In this document: one piece after another, positions 26,117 through 34,239 of the stretch
Position numbering within the stretch: position 1 is the stretch's first letter
Layout of the letters: the number at the start of each line of letters is the position of its first letter
Assembly (NCBI RefSeq): GCF_008086615.1
Contig: NZ_RXYB01000010.1
Location: 1-64,000, forward strand
Direction: 5' to 3'
DNA length: 64,000 nucleotides
From: Acetobacterium tundrae
Lineage (GTDB): Bacteria; Bacillota; Clostridia; Eubacteriales; Eubacteriaceae
Notes under the pieces: generated by a model
What the model saw: the letters and a program-made list of their open reading frames with translations, nothing else
Database searches by the model: none
What the model was told of the DNA's origin: nothing
Position numbers and translations under genes: made by a program

Positions 26117-28120
26117 TCAACTTGTTGGAACAGCTCTGAAGATTCGGTCCTCATAAAGACCAGCAGGTAAACGTGTTCCTGATGGATCATCTGCATATAT
26201 AAATGAGCCTGATATCCCATTTGTATCATAATCGCCTGACAACCAAAATGGAGAAATAGCATCGTTAATATCCGTGCTATACTTTTTAAATATACTAAAG
26301 TGAAGATGATTATTGCCATCAGGAACATTGATATTTGAAATATAACCAATGACATCACCCTTGTTAACATACATGCCTTTTGTTATGCCGGATTTTAGTT
26401 GCAAATGTCCATACAAAGAATTCCATGTTTTAATAATGACGCCATTTTTTAAAACAAGTGGTTTATCATGACTAATTTGTACCAATCCACTCTCTGCAGT
26501 AGTCAATGTCCCACTGTCGATCGCCCTAATTTCCTGACCTTTGTCTGCATCCCATGAATCACTATTTGAACGATTAATATCTATTGCATAATATTGGCAT
26601 TTATCATATGATATACTGCCGTTCTCGTGTGTTATCTTTTCATGATTTTGATAAGTTAATCCATACCAAGAGCCTAAGTTTTTATCAACTGGCAACACGG
26701 GACTACTTAAATTTTCCACTTTTGTATTTACCGACAGTGAAATATAACCCGTTGGCCCCGCCCCCGAAGAATTACTTGGTATAACTCCAACTAAATAATT
26801 TCCATCGGGTAATTTACCGATATCTTTAAAATTATCTGTTGTGATACTATCATAAACACGAGTGCCTAATATCAATTCACTATACGGCCATACTATAACC
26901 TGATACTGAGAAGCATTTGTCGCAGCCGTCCAATTTAATACCACATTTTCATTAGTGCTAAACAATGGTTTTGTTGCAGTGACCGTTGTTGACCCTGGTA
27001 TTGGCAGTATGTTGACTGAAAAATAAACAGAACTGCTCGCTGGGCCTGCTCCAGCTGAATTGTATGGTGTCATTTGAACAAAATAACTGCCAACTGGCAA
27101 TTTTCCGATATTTACTGAGTTACCTGTAACTGTATAGTTATACACCTGATCGGGCACTCCAGGTTGGCAAATCGCGTTAATGACTTTGATAGAATATTGT
27201 GTTGCATTTGTAGCTGTTGCCCAATTTATTACAACATCCTCATTTGAGTAAGTTGTAGGTTTAACCGATACTGTCATAGCACCAGGTAATGGAGCACTAT
27301 CGATCGCTTCAAATGCTTGCCCATATTTTATCGCATAATCTTTAGCTGTTGAAGTACTATAACCAATAATTTTTGTGCTTGTTGGTATTGTTTCTCTAAA
27401 ACCAAGGGGATCAATACTAATTACAGTCGTCGCTGAGCAAAATTTTAAAATTGATAGATTAGAATTACTACCAAAGCAGCCCCATCCTACAATAGTAACA
27501 CTTTGAGGTACAGTTATATTTGTTAAGCCAGAACAACCCCAAAAAGCTTGAGCGCCGATTGTTTTAACGGTATCAGGTATGCTTGCATTTTTCAAATTTG
27601 TGCAACTATAAAAAGCTAAGTCTCCGATATCGGTGACTCCTTTTGGCACAACAAGATCACCAGCTAATTGATAACAACAATAAAAAGCGTTGATTCCAAT
27701 GCTTTTAACGCTTTGTGGTATAATTATACTTTTTAAGCTGCCACATCCATAAAAGGTTTCATTGTCAATAAATGTTAGCCCCTCAGGTAAGTTGACACTT
27801 GTTAAAGAAGTACACTCCAAAAAAGCTCCATCACAGATCCTATTCACACTTTGAGGTATAGCTACACTATTAATTGATGTGCAACGCCAAAAAGCTTGAA
27901 TTCCGATAGTTGTAACTGGAGCTCCACCTAACGTGCTAGGCACGGTCACCGATCCACCACCACCAGTATATTTCGTAATTTGCGACTCCCCGTTTGTAAC
28001 AGTATACGTATAATCCCCCTCCTGCGCCGCATTTACTGGACTGTAGAAACATAAAAAAATCGCAATCATCATCAAACCAACCAACAGCAAATTTGGCTTA
28101 CTCATTTTTAAAATGTTCAC
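26117..28120 (-). CDS. secreted BspA-type leucine-rich repeat protein with degenerate M23 peptidase domain
   Basis: 667 aa from the GTG at 28120 (AAGGGAG six bases upstream; the longer ATG frame has no site). A signal peptide (KPNLLLVGLMMIAIFLCFY...NAA) is followed by six to seven LRR_5 repeats (about 50-255; FWRCTSINSVAIPQSV, FYGCGSLKSIIIPQSV and so on), two Fn3-like modules (about 275-460), and a LytM/M23-like C-terminus (about 490-640). The latter retains D in YYAIDI, LYGHLQ and NHLHFS. The first zinc-ligand His of HxxxD is Tyr here, so hydrolase activity is doubtful. Possible roles are adhesion or peptidoglycan binding. It lies between core genes and prophage, and could belong to either. 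Confidence 0.8.
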   Translation of the reverse strand: MNILKMSKPNLLLVGLMMIAIFLCFYSPVNAAQEGDYTYTVTNGESQITKYTGGGGSVTVPSTLGGAPVTTIGIQAFWRCTSINSVAIPQSVNRICDGAFLECTSLTSVNLPEGLTFIDNETFYGCGSLKSIIIPQSVKSIGINAFYCCYQLAGDLVVPKGVTDIGDLAFYSCTNLKNASIPDTVKTIGAQAFWGCSGLTNITVPQSVTIVGWGCFGSNSNLSILKFCSATTVISIDPLGFRETIPTSTKIIGYSTSTAKDYAIKYGQAFEAIDSAPLPGAMTVSVKPTTYSNEDVVINWATATNATQYSIKVINAICQPGVPDQVYNYTVTGNSVNIGKLPVGSYFVQMTPYNSAGAGPASSSVYFSVNILPIPGSTTVTATKPLFSTNENVVLNWTAATNASQYQVIVWPYSELILGTRVYDSITTDNFKDIGKLPDGNYLVGVIPSNSSGAGPTGYISLSVNTKVENLSSPVLPVDKNLGSWYGLTYQNHEKITHENGSISYDKCQYYAIDINRSNSDSWDADKGQEIRAIDSGTLTTAESGLVQISHDKPLVLKNGVIIKTWNSLYGHLQLKSGITKGMYVNKGDVIGYISNINVPDGNNHLHFSIFKKYSTDINDAISPFWLSGDYDTNGISGSFIYADDPSGTRLPAGLYEDRIFRAVPTS

Positions 28121-28247
28121 AAGTTTCTCCCTTTCATCTCTCCATCTTCTCACAGATAGATTTTATTTAATATTATAGTAACCGAATTCAGTGTTCACTT
28201 CAAGTAATTGTAGATATCTGCAATTTTTATGAAACAAAAACACCAAT

Positions 28248-28272
28248 AAAAATAGAGCCACCCGAAGGTGGC
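28248..28272 (-). terminator. intrinsic terminator, GCCACC-ttcg-GGTGGC type
   Basis: GCCACCttcgGGTGGC (28272-28257) is followed by CTCTATTTTT on the minus strand, directly downstream of the 73-aa gene. Near-identical hairpins at 29270-29285 and 32044-32061 show that the same terminator type is reused in this end of the prophage. Confidence 0.75.
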
Positions 28273-28283
28273 CGATCGATTTT

Positions 28284-28505
28284 TTACAAAGGTTTTAAAA
28301 AGGATTGACTAGTCGTAATAAAATGCGGGATCCCCTCCCAGTAAATAACTGCATTTGGGTCTCCGTTAGTACTAGGCACAAATTGATAAACTTTAACTAC
28401 CGATCCAGCAGGCACTTTTACTCTAGAACTAGTAATTTGACCTCTTGGATCAGATCCAAAGCTAAGTCTTTCAAATGATTGCGTCGTAACAGCTTCAAAC
28501 ATCAT
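28284..28505 (-). CDS. small hypothetical protein (73 aa)
   Basis: It starts at tandem ATG codons with AAAGGAG seven bases upstream and is followed by a strong terminator, so it forms a one-gene unit. The sequence (FERLSFGSDPRGQITSSRVK, VPAGSVVKVYQFVPSTNGDP, NAVIYWEGIPHFITT) has no signal peptide or membrane segment and looks like a small beta-rich domain. I do not recognise a family. It sits at the likely left end of the prophage. Confidence 0.55.
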   Translation of the reverse strand: MMFEAVTTQSFERLSFGSDPRGQITSSRVKVPAGSVVKVYQFVPSTNGDPNAVIYWEGIPHFITTSQSFLKPL

Positions 28506-28675
28506 ATTTTTTCTCCTTTCAAAGTATATAATATTGTTGTTTTTGTAAACTTTAAAATGCTCAATATAAAGATTATTTTAATTAAAGACGTCTTTGGATC
28601 AATAATAACAAACGATTTCATTTCTGTCAACGTGTGGCAACCTGTGTGCCACACGTTTCTCAAGAAATAAAAAAA

Positions 28676-28697
28676 GCCACCCCATCAGGAGCGGCTA
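28676..28697 (-). terminator. intrinsic terminator
   Basis: GCCGCTCC tgat GGGGTGGC-type stem (with G-U pairs) is followed by TTTTTTTATTT on the minus strand. It overlaps the stop of the 63-aa gene. Confidence 0.6.
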
Positions 28698-28876
28698 TGA
28701 ATCAGACTATTTTCTCTCACCTCAAGTAACTCTTTCAGCTCTGCGATATCTTCCAGTGTCGCATCGTTTCGAATAAAGCTTCTTGCAGAACTTCTTTTTT
28801 TCAAATACCTAGACTTTTCTTTGTTCTTTTCTTCCCACTTTTGATTTGCGAGAGTCTGTTTACTTTTTTCTTCCAT
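28685..28876 (-). CDS. small charged phage protein (63 aa)
   Basis: The start ATG follows GGAGGAAAAAT closely. It is highly charged and helical (KQTLANQKWEEKNKEKSRY, LKKRSSARSFIRNDATLE, DIAELKELLEVRE). The combination of a basic N-terminal half and a short acidic helix is common in small accessory proteins of Firmicutes phages and plasmids, but I cannot name the function. It overlaps the preceding small membrane gene by 17 bp, so the two are probably translated from one message. Confidence 0.65.
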   Translation of the reverse strand: MEEKSKQTLANQKWEEKNKEKSRYLKKRSSARSFIRNDATLEDIAELKELLEVRENSLIHSRS

Positions 28877-29021
28877 ATTTTTCCTCCATCAATGACAGAA
28901 TTATGCAAATTCCTGCTAATACGACGGCTAACAAAGTTAACCAATCGAATCCATTTTTTACAAGCAGTAATAGATTGATTAAGAAAACAACTACGATTGC
29001 CATATTTAAAGTTCTTTTCAT
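28860..29021 (-). CDS. small two-helix membrane protein (53 aa)
   Basis: It reads MKRTLNMAIVVVFLINLLLL, VKNGFDWLTLLAVVLAG and ICIILSLMEEKYGRKK. Two hydrophobic segments are separated by a short charged turn. The stop overlaps the next gene. The ribosome site is weak, so the start is uncertain. The unbroken amphipathic pattern and overlap with an evident gene support it. Function unknown. Confidence 0.5.
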   Translation of the reverse strand: MKRTLNMAIVVVFLINLLLLVKNGFDWLTLLAVVLAGICIILSLMEEKYGRKK

Positions 29022-29057
29022 TTTGCAGAATGTGAGGTATAATATTATAAGATTAAA

Positions 29058-29075
29058 GAGGGGCTTTCACCCCTC
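29058..29075 (-). terminator. terminator after the 34-aa peptide gene
   Basis: GAGGGG tgaaag CCCCTC followed by TTTAATCTT on the minus strand, five bases after the peptide stop. Confidence 0.65.
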
Positions 29076-29079
29076 ACAC

Positions 29080-29184
29080 TTAGTGACCTATCAAACTTTT
29101 TATTGCCACGATGATGCTGATTATCATAGTTGCAACTTCAAGTATCTCCTTGAAGAGTTTGTAGGTCTTTTTCTTTACCCTCAC
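29080..29184 (-). CDS. 34-aa single-pass membrane peptide, holin-like/type I toxin-like
   Basis: GTG start with AAGGAGG nine bases upstream. It reads VRVKKKTYKLFKEILEVA, TMIISIIVAIKSLIGH: a basic N-terminus followed by one hydrophobic helix. Its own strong promoter lies about 28-56 bp upstream and its own terminator follows, so the unit is only about 150 bp. The size, the charge pattern and the compact strong unit resemble type I toxin peptides or short holin-like peptides. No antisense RNA is demonstrable, so the toxin role is inference. Confidence 0.55.
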   Translation of the reverse strand: MRVKKKTYKLFKEILEVATMIISIIVAIKSLIGH

Positions 29185-29210
29185 ATTTTCTCACCTCCTT
29201 TCTATGTTTT

Positions 29211-29240
29211 TATTATACTACATGTAGTATAATATGCCAA
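29211..29240 (-). promoter_or_regulatory. promoter embedded in a 24-bp perfect palindrome
   Basis: Minus-strand -35 TTGGCA (29240-29235), 17-bp spacer, -10 TATAAT (29217-29212). The spacer and -10 lie in a perfect 24-bp inverted repeat (29211-29234) with half-site TATTATACTACA. Because the repeat is symmetric, the plus strand also carries TATAAT at 29228-29233. The layout suggests a dimeric repressor that occludes the -10. Confidence 0.7.
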
Positions 29241-29261
29241 CCTATTTATTCAAATAAATAA

Positions 29262-29285
29262 AAAAAAGAGCCACCCGAAGGTGGC
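29262..29285 (-). terminator. intrinsic terminator, GCCACC-ttcg-GGTGGC type
   Basis: GCCACCttcgGGTGGC (29285-29270) followed by TCTTTTTTTT on the minus strand. No minus-strand gene is visible immediately upstream in 29286-29870. Confidence 0.65.
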
Positions 29286-29876
29286 GGTGAAATTTACTTG
29301 ACGAATTTTCGGTCAAGATCATTATATTATTGTCTTATAAACGTCAATATCTGCATATGATTTAAAACCAATTGTAAATTCCCTGGGCACCATGATTAAG
29401 AGTCAGGTAAGAATGTCAGTGTAACTACATCTTGAAGTTATCGCGCCATTTTATCGCCACTTTTCTATGAATTATCAATGTTACACTTCGTTGGTATCGA
29501 ACCTTTGACCTACTGAAATATCAAATTTTGTTTATAGTAATTTTGGAGTATTCACAAGTGCCTTTATTATGCGGTTTTAACTTAGTTTCACTTTTCTCCT
29601 TTCTCATTTTTCAAAAACAAGGGACAAATTTTATGTGAAGTTAGAAAAGTCAGGGAAATTCTAACTTAAATAAATATCTTCAGGATTTACTTCTATTATT
29701 CTTGGTTCATCTTTATATAGCACTTCATATCATGTATGTCTATAACATATTTTTTTAAATATCCAAAATGGAAATCGATCTGCAAAATTGTATTTTTCAC
29801 TTGACTGAAACGCTTTTTTATGGTAATAATTTATTATTGGTTTTTAAATTTCCAGTATATTATGAGGTGATTTGTT
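29286..29876. other. AT-rich intergenic region with dyads and a tRNA-like fragment
   Basis: No credible gene. It contains an imperfect 21-bp dyad CTTGACGAATTTTCGGTCAAG (29297-29317). It also has GGTATCGAACCTTTGACCTACTG (29493-29515), which resembles the reverse complement of a tRNA T-loop to anticodon-stem segment without the rest of a tRNA. At 29801-29829 lies TTGACT, a 17-bp gap and TAATAA, the probable promoter of the following plus-strand gene. Confidence 0.4.
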
Positions 29877-30992
29877 ATGAAAGTTTTTTATCCAATTAAT
29901 GAATTTAATGAAGCGGGTTTTGTATCTTTACCATGCTTGACTTATCTTACAGATAAGATTGTTTTATGGAGTCCTATGACAACTTTTATAAATGAAAATG
30001 ACAAAAAGACTATACTCAAATCAGAACATATTTTAGAATTAGTTGAAGATGGTATGATTCAAATTGCCCTTCGAGAAACAGCCTTTGATAAAAGTCTTAA
30101 AAATGATACCCCTTTTGAAAAAGAAAAATATACAAATTTCTACAAAGAGGTACGAAGCATTTGGGGTAAAAGCGGAGGAGATTCAAAGATATTGGTTTTC
30201 GGTGATGAAATTGGTTATAATTACGCCGACCAAACTCTTGAGAGTAACAATGAAGAAGACAAAATAATTGTTGGAAAAGCTAAAAAAATTATAAATTCGG
30301 TCAACTTGCCTATTGGTATAAAAGAAAAAATTGATCGAGAAGAAAAAAAGGGAATTGAAGCAGGTTTTAGTGCAGAAAAAATTGAACGTAATAAAATTCG
30401 TCAACTTTTAAGAGATTCTAAAAATAACTTTACTTCAATAAATGAGACTGGATCAGATACTATGGCTTTTTGGAATGATCAGATTCCTATTTTTAACGAA
30501 TTATCACGTGTATCAATTGATAACTCAAAAGAAGTGTATGATAATTTTGATCCAAAAAAATTTGTTGAAATGTGCGAATATATGCAAGGTTTAGGAACAA
30601 TTAAGAATTATGAAACTTATAGAAAAAGTTTAGAAAAAAGAGATTTAATAGATATAAAACACGAAATGTCTAATTTGTTTTCTTCAGACGTTTCTCCTGA
30701 TGATTATATTTCTGATATGATTAATGGTTATCTAGATAACCGAAGAAACAATAATTATATGAAAATACAAACAATTTCCCGCGAGCTTCTTTATATTTTA
30801 AGTGTCAGCCTTTTATTATCTAATTTTGGGCAACAATTTCCTGTGGCATTTTTAATTGAAGAAACTATAAATAGAATTCTTCCAACCATAAACAAAATTA
30901 CTTCAACTGAAGAAGATAAAGAATTAGCGAAACTAGGCAATTCAATTTCTAATTTTTTATTTTATGGAGGTAAAATCAGAAAACCCATATAA
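29877..30992 (+). CDS. orphan 371-aa protein on the opposite strand of the prophage
   Basis: ATG preceded by GAGGTGA at seven bases. It has its own promoter (29801-29829) and a strong terminator downstream. It is very AT-rich and lysine/asparagine-rich compared with the phage late genes. It has no signal peptide. There is a soluble N-terminal part (FVSLPCLTYLTDKIVLWSPM), a charged middle (EKIDREEKKGIEAGFSAEKIERNKI) and a hydrophobic helix near the C-terminus (about 305-335, ELLYILSVSLLLSNFGQQFP). I recognise no family. Position, orientation, autonomy and composition are those of a lysogenic-conversion (moron) gene, possibly anti-phage. Confidence 0.75.
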   Translation: MKVFYPINEFNEAGFVSLPCLTYLTDKIVLWSPMTTFINENDKKTILKSEHILELVEDGMIQIALRETAFDKSLKNDTPFEKEKYTNFYKEVRSIWGKSGGDSKILVFGDEIGYNYADQTLESNNEEDKIIVGKAKKIINSVNLPIGIKEKIDREEKKGIEAGFSAEKIERNKIRQLLRDSKNNFTSINETGSDTMAFWNDQIPIFNELSRVSIDNSKEVYDNFDPKKFVEMCEYMQGLGTIKNYETYRKSLEKRDLIDIKHEMSNLFSSDVSPDDYISDMINGYLDNRRNNNYMKIQTISRELLYILSVSLLLSNFGQQFPVAFLIEETINRILPTINKITSTEEDKELAKLGNSISNFLFYGGKIRKPI

Positions 30993-31036
30993 GATGCTTA
31001 TTATCACTTTTTTCTCTAAAAGTGGAGATACTTTAG

Positions 31037-31070
31037 AGCTTTGGTGTCCAACCAAAGCTTATTTTCTTTT
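31037..31070 (+). terminator. terminator of the orphan gene
   Basis: AGCTTTGGT gtcca ACCAAAGCT (31037-31059, perfect 9-bp stem) followed by TATTTTCTTTT on the plus strand. Confidence 0.8.
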
Positions 31071-31267
31071 CGGAAGCTAAACTAGATCTAGACTTCACCA
31101 ACTTGAAATATTGAATATGAACGTCTAAAAGGAAACATATGTTTTTTTGTATCCAGTTTTAATTCTCTTGTGAATTTGGTACTTTTGAATAGCGATCGAT
31201 AATAGTACTTACCACCGCATATCAAAAAGCCACCACACCTATGGCTCTTTCATACAAGGTAATATTT

Positions 31268-32018
31268 TTAGTAATTTGTGATTATTAGTTCTTTGTATTC
31301 TTTATCTTTTCCATCATACCGCTCAAGGAGAGAATTTCTCCGGCTGACTTCAATCAGGTTGAATTCCTGGTACAATTCCCAGACAAAATCATCATTGTTA
31401 TAACTCAGTATAAACTTTCCTTTGATTTCTTTCAAGCAATCTCTCAATCTTTCATGATCTGCATCACCAAAGCCGGTCTGATAATACTTCTCTGTCCCAT
31501 GATAGGGTGGATCTAAATAAAACAAGGCATTCGGTCTGTCGTGAACCTTAATGATCCGCTCAAAATCTCTGTTTTCAATCACCACGCCATTCAGCCGATC
31601 GCTGATCTCGCTCAGATAGTCTGTACTTTTATTGAGGTTCTGTTCCTCCGTAGGTCTTTCTGTCGGCTCCATATGATGTTTTGATGATCATGAAATACCG
31701 CCCAGCACGTTGGATGTCGGTTAACCCACGCATATCAAGTTGAGATTTGAAATCGTCGAAAAACTCCCGGGAATTCAGAACTCCTGATATTTCTTTTTTT
31801 ACTTCATCCGGGTGATACTTTACACATCGGAATAAGTTCACCAGTTGACCATCATAATCATTATAAATCTCCAGATCGGCATGCTTGTCTTTTGCAAAAA
31901 GCACCCATCCGGCACCTCCAAAGACCTCAATGTATCGATCAAAGTCTTTTGGAAACATTTCTATTATTGTTTTTCTTAATAGGCGTTTCCCGCCTATCCA
32001 TGGTATAAAACTATTCAT
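31268..32018 (-). pseudogene. DNA adenine methylase (Dam/D12 class), frameshifted
   Basis: The N-terminal part (32018 to about 31640) has the AdoMet-binding PWIGGKRLLRK and VFGGAGWVLF segments and runs to IIKTSYGADRKTYGGTEPQ, then stop. The C-terminal part continues in another frame with NLNKSTDYLSEISDRL and the catalytic DPPY (YLDPPYHGTEKYY), ending LIITNY. Joined, they give a normal ~250-aa D12 methylase. A single-base change near 31632-31650 separates them. It would methylate adenine (GATC-type targets are typical) to protect phage DNA. The ATG at 32018 follows AAGGAGG. A sequencing error is possible. Confidence 0.8.
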
Positions 32019-32043
32019 TTGTCCTCCTTGTAATATAAAATGT

Positions 32044-32061
32044 GGCCACCCGAAGGTGGCC
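32044..32061 (-). terminator. hairpin after the endolysin gene
   Basis: GGCCACCttcgGGTGGCC followed by ACATTTTATATT on the minus strand, 11 bp after the endolysin stop. The stem matches the two hairpins near 28.3 and 29.3 kb. The T-tract is weaker. Confidence 0.55.
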
Positions 32062-32071
32062 TATGATTAAG

Positions 32072-33424
32072 TTATTTCTTTTCCAATTCTGTTTTTAGAT
32101 CTGCAATGATTTTATCTTGCTGTGCATCTCGCTCTTCCTGCGAAATCACCGTGAAAGTATCTAGCCCTAGCCAAATACTCTTATCATTGACTCGGTTCCA
32201 TCCGTAGACATGAACGTTGTATTTGCCACTTCCTTTATACCGATCTGGTATAAATATGTTATCAGAATATGAATTGTTAGATGGATCAAAGATTAATGGA
32301 GTGTTATTCCAAACTGGCTCTTCATCATCCTTCCAACATGCAACCCGAACTTCATCAATGCTCATTTCTGTGTATTGAATGTTATGGACATTAACTCTAT
32401 TGGTAGCACTATCATTATCAACCACTATTTGCTTTTCAACTTTAACGTCAGCAGTAGCCTTCAAATCCGCATCCTGCACCGATATCTCAACTGCCCCTGC
32501 AAATGTTTGATTCCCCGCACCGTCATAAATATAAATATGATTCATATATGTATCCAACCATCTCCCATGCTGTTTTAAATCGACCGTAAACATCCACTGG
32601 TCCGGCGCACTATGTAGCATATCATACCACTGCAAATCGTCTTGACCGTTGCCCAATGTCCATACTGCAACCTTAACAGATTGTACGCCAGATCCGCCGT
32701 TATCCTGAACATTATGCAAATAAATATTATACTTATCGCCAAAACAAGGGTTGCAATCCGTAATTGGAATGTCTGATGTTGGCGCCTCTGTATCCACTGC
32801 AGCTGTTACTGGGTTTGCAACGCCCCACCAGTCTTTGAGTAGCCAGTTAACATCTACATTCCCGTCAATTCCCGCGACCGATCCGGCACTAGAATATTGC
32901 CAAATACCAAATATAACATCGGGGACGTCTGATGGATCTTGATACCCGGTGTTCTGGCCATACTGAGCCGCCCACGCGCGTTCCGAAAAGTAATCTTTAG
33001 ATAAATAGCTATTCCACCAGCTTGTGGATGCATATACTTTCCCCTTAAACCCCATCGATTCGGCCTGATCAACAAATGCTTCTGCCACTTCTTCCGCAAC
33101 ATCGGAACGGCTGGAATCCTCCAAATCTATGGCAATAATAATATTTTCGCCGTAGACTCTTGTTGCCGCGATAATCCGGCTTGCTTCTTCTCGCGCTTCG
33201 TCCGCATTATCGGCACGGCTGAAGTGGTAAGTTAATAACTGCTTAAATCCTGAATTAATGGCATTAGTCATGTTGCTATCAAAATTCGAATCGATATACG
33301 ATCCATCGCCATATCTAATCCCACAGAATGGTTCTCCTTCAGAGAGTAGATCTTGGTACATAGCGCCAAAATCTATACCCCCTTGCCATTCTGAAACATC
33401 TGTGCCTTTTCCTAACGCGCACAT
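32072..33424 (-). CDS. endolysin: GH25 lysozyme with two GBS Bsp-like repeats
   Basis: 450 aa. Residues about 3-200 form a glycoside hydrolase 25 domain with the catalytic acidic residues in KGTDVSEWQG and IAIDLEDSS, ending GIWQYSSAGSVAGIDGNVDVNW. Residues about 225-430 contain two GBS Bsp-like repeats (FGDKYNIYLHNVQDNGGSG, VNVHNIQYTEMSIDEVRVACW), probable cell-wall binding units. It cuts the beta-1,4 muramic acid-GlcNAc bond at the end of the lytic cycle. There is no signal peptide, so it depends on the holin encoded just upstream, with start and stop almost touching. Confidence 0.92.
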   Translation of the reverse strand: MCALGKGTDVSEWQGGIDFGAMYQDLLSEGEPFCGIRYGDGSYIDSNFDSNMTNAINSGFKQLLTYHFSRADNADEAREEASRIIAATRVYGENIIIAIDLEDSSRSDVAEEVAEAFVDQAESMGFKGKVYASTSWWNSYLSKDYFSERAWAAQYGQNTGYQDPSDVPDVIFGIWQYSSAGSVAGIDGNVDVNWLLKDWWGVANPVTAAVDTEAPTSDIPITDCNPCFGDKYNIYLHNVQDNGGSGVQSVKVAVWTLGNGQDDLQWYDMLHSAPDQWMFTVDLKQHGRWLDTYMNHIYIYDGAGNQTFAGAVEISVQDADLKATADVKVEKQIVVDNDSATNRVNVHNIQYTEMSIDEVRVACWKDDEEPVWNNTPLIFDPSNNSYSDNIFIPDRYKGSGKYNVHVYGWNRVNDKSIWLGLDTFTVISQEERDAQQDKIIADLKTELEKK

Positions 33425-33425
33425 A

Positions 33426-33944
33426 TTATTGCACCTGTTGTTCTATGGGAGCTGCAGTGATTACCGTGCCATTGGTTATTGTCGGTGATACAACGGTGTC
33501 CTGACTTTTTGGTATAACAACTGTCGTGGGTGATGCTTCTGTAGCAGTTGTTTTTTCAGTTTTAGCCGGTGTCAGTGTATTATCCTTGTTTTCAACCGCT
33601 GCTTCTTTTGCTTCTTTTGCTTCTTTTGCTTCTTCCGATTCTTTTGTTAATTGCTCTTTTATAATATCTTCAGCAGTCTGCGATAATGCTATTTTGGCTC
33701 TAGTAACGACTGAATCCTTGAAACCTAATGTGCCAAAATCAAAGAATTGCGATAATACAAACCAAGCAATCATTCCGAGAACGTATGGGCAAGCAATTGC
33801 CGCCCCTAACGTATCCGTTACTGCTTTCCATGTTGTCATGTCTGACCCTGATACTCCAAAATATGTTCCAATTATACCGAATACACCAAGTATAATCGTG
33901 ATCCAGAATGCTGAATTTTGTACCTTTATCTTCCAATTAATCAT
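33426..33944 (-). CDS. phage holin, phi LC3 family, with extended C-terminal tail
   Basis: 172 aa. The first about 80 residues match phi LC3-type holins: INWKIKVQNSAFWITIILGV, a membrane helix, a second helix at about 55-72 (YVLGMIAWFVLSQFF) and a GFKDS motif. The family usually stops near 80-90 residues. Here a tail follows with EAKEAKEAKEA repeats and a Thr/Val/Pro-rich stretch. Holins open the membrane to release endolysin. The start ATG follows GGAGG and overlaps the upstream gene by 8 bp. Confidence 0.85.
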   Translation of the reverse strand: MINWKIKVQNSAFWITIILGVFGIIGTYFGVSGSDMTTWKAVTDTLGAAIACPYVLGMIAWFVLSQFFDFGTLGFKDSVVTRAKIALSQTAEDIIKEQLTKESEEAKEAKEAKEAAVENKDNTLTPAKTEKTTATEASPTTVVIPKSQDTVVSPTITNGTVITAAPIEQQVQ

Positions 33945-34215
33945 TTCTTTTTTCCTCCCTATTAATCAAAGAAAAGCAAGTTTTCACCTGCTCTTCAAGT
34001 TTTACAATTTTCTGATCAATGACATTGAATCTACTGTCACTTTTATCAATCTTTTGAATCAAGCACTTCAAATCATCCAAAATGCTTTCCAGCTTCGTTT
34101 CTATAACCCCCAACCGCTCCGCATCCTTATTATCTGATCTTCTCCATTGTGAGAAGCCAAATAGAATGCTTACCCCTGCCGCAAGCATGCTGATAATCTC
34201 AACTGTCGAAAACAT
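33937..34215 (-). CDS. holin-associated membrane protein (XhlA-like layout)
   Basis: 92 aa with one N-terminal membrane helix (STVEIISMLAAGVSILFGF), then a charged coiled coil to the end (RLGVIETKLESILDDLKCLI, FNVIDQKIVKLEEQV). Position directly before the holin and this layout resemble XhlA-type accessory lysis proteins, although in XhlA the helix is C-terminal. Strong AGGAGGGGG ribosome site. It overlaps the holin start. Confidence 0.6.
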   Translation of the reverse strand: MFSTVEIISMLAAGVSILFGFSQWRRSDNKDAERLGVIETKLESILDDLKCLIQKIDKSDSRFNVIDQKIVKLEEQVKTCFSLINREEKRND

Positions 34216-34239
34216 AAACCCCCTCCTTATTTTTTGTAA

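Noticed and set aside
28846-29232. Plus-strand ORF of 128 codons (MRESVYFFLPYFSS...)
   Set aside because: It is antisense to three small minus-strand genes that have ribosome sites, membrane-helix patterns and terminators.
29493-29515. A functional tRNA gene
   Set aside because: Only a T-arm to anticodon-stem-like stretch is seen. No acceptor stem, D-arm or complete cloverleaf can be drawn.
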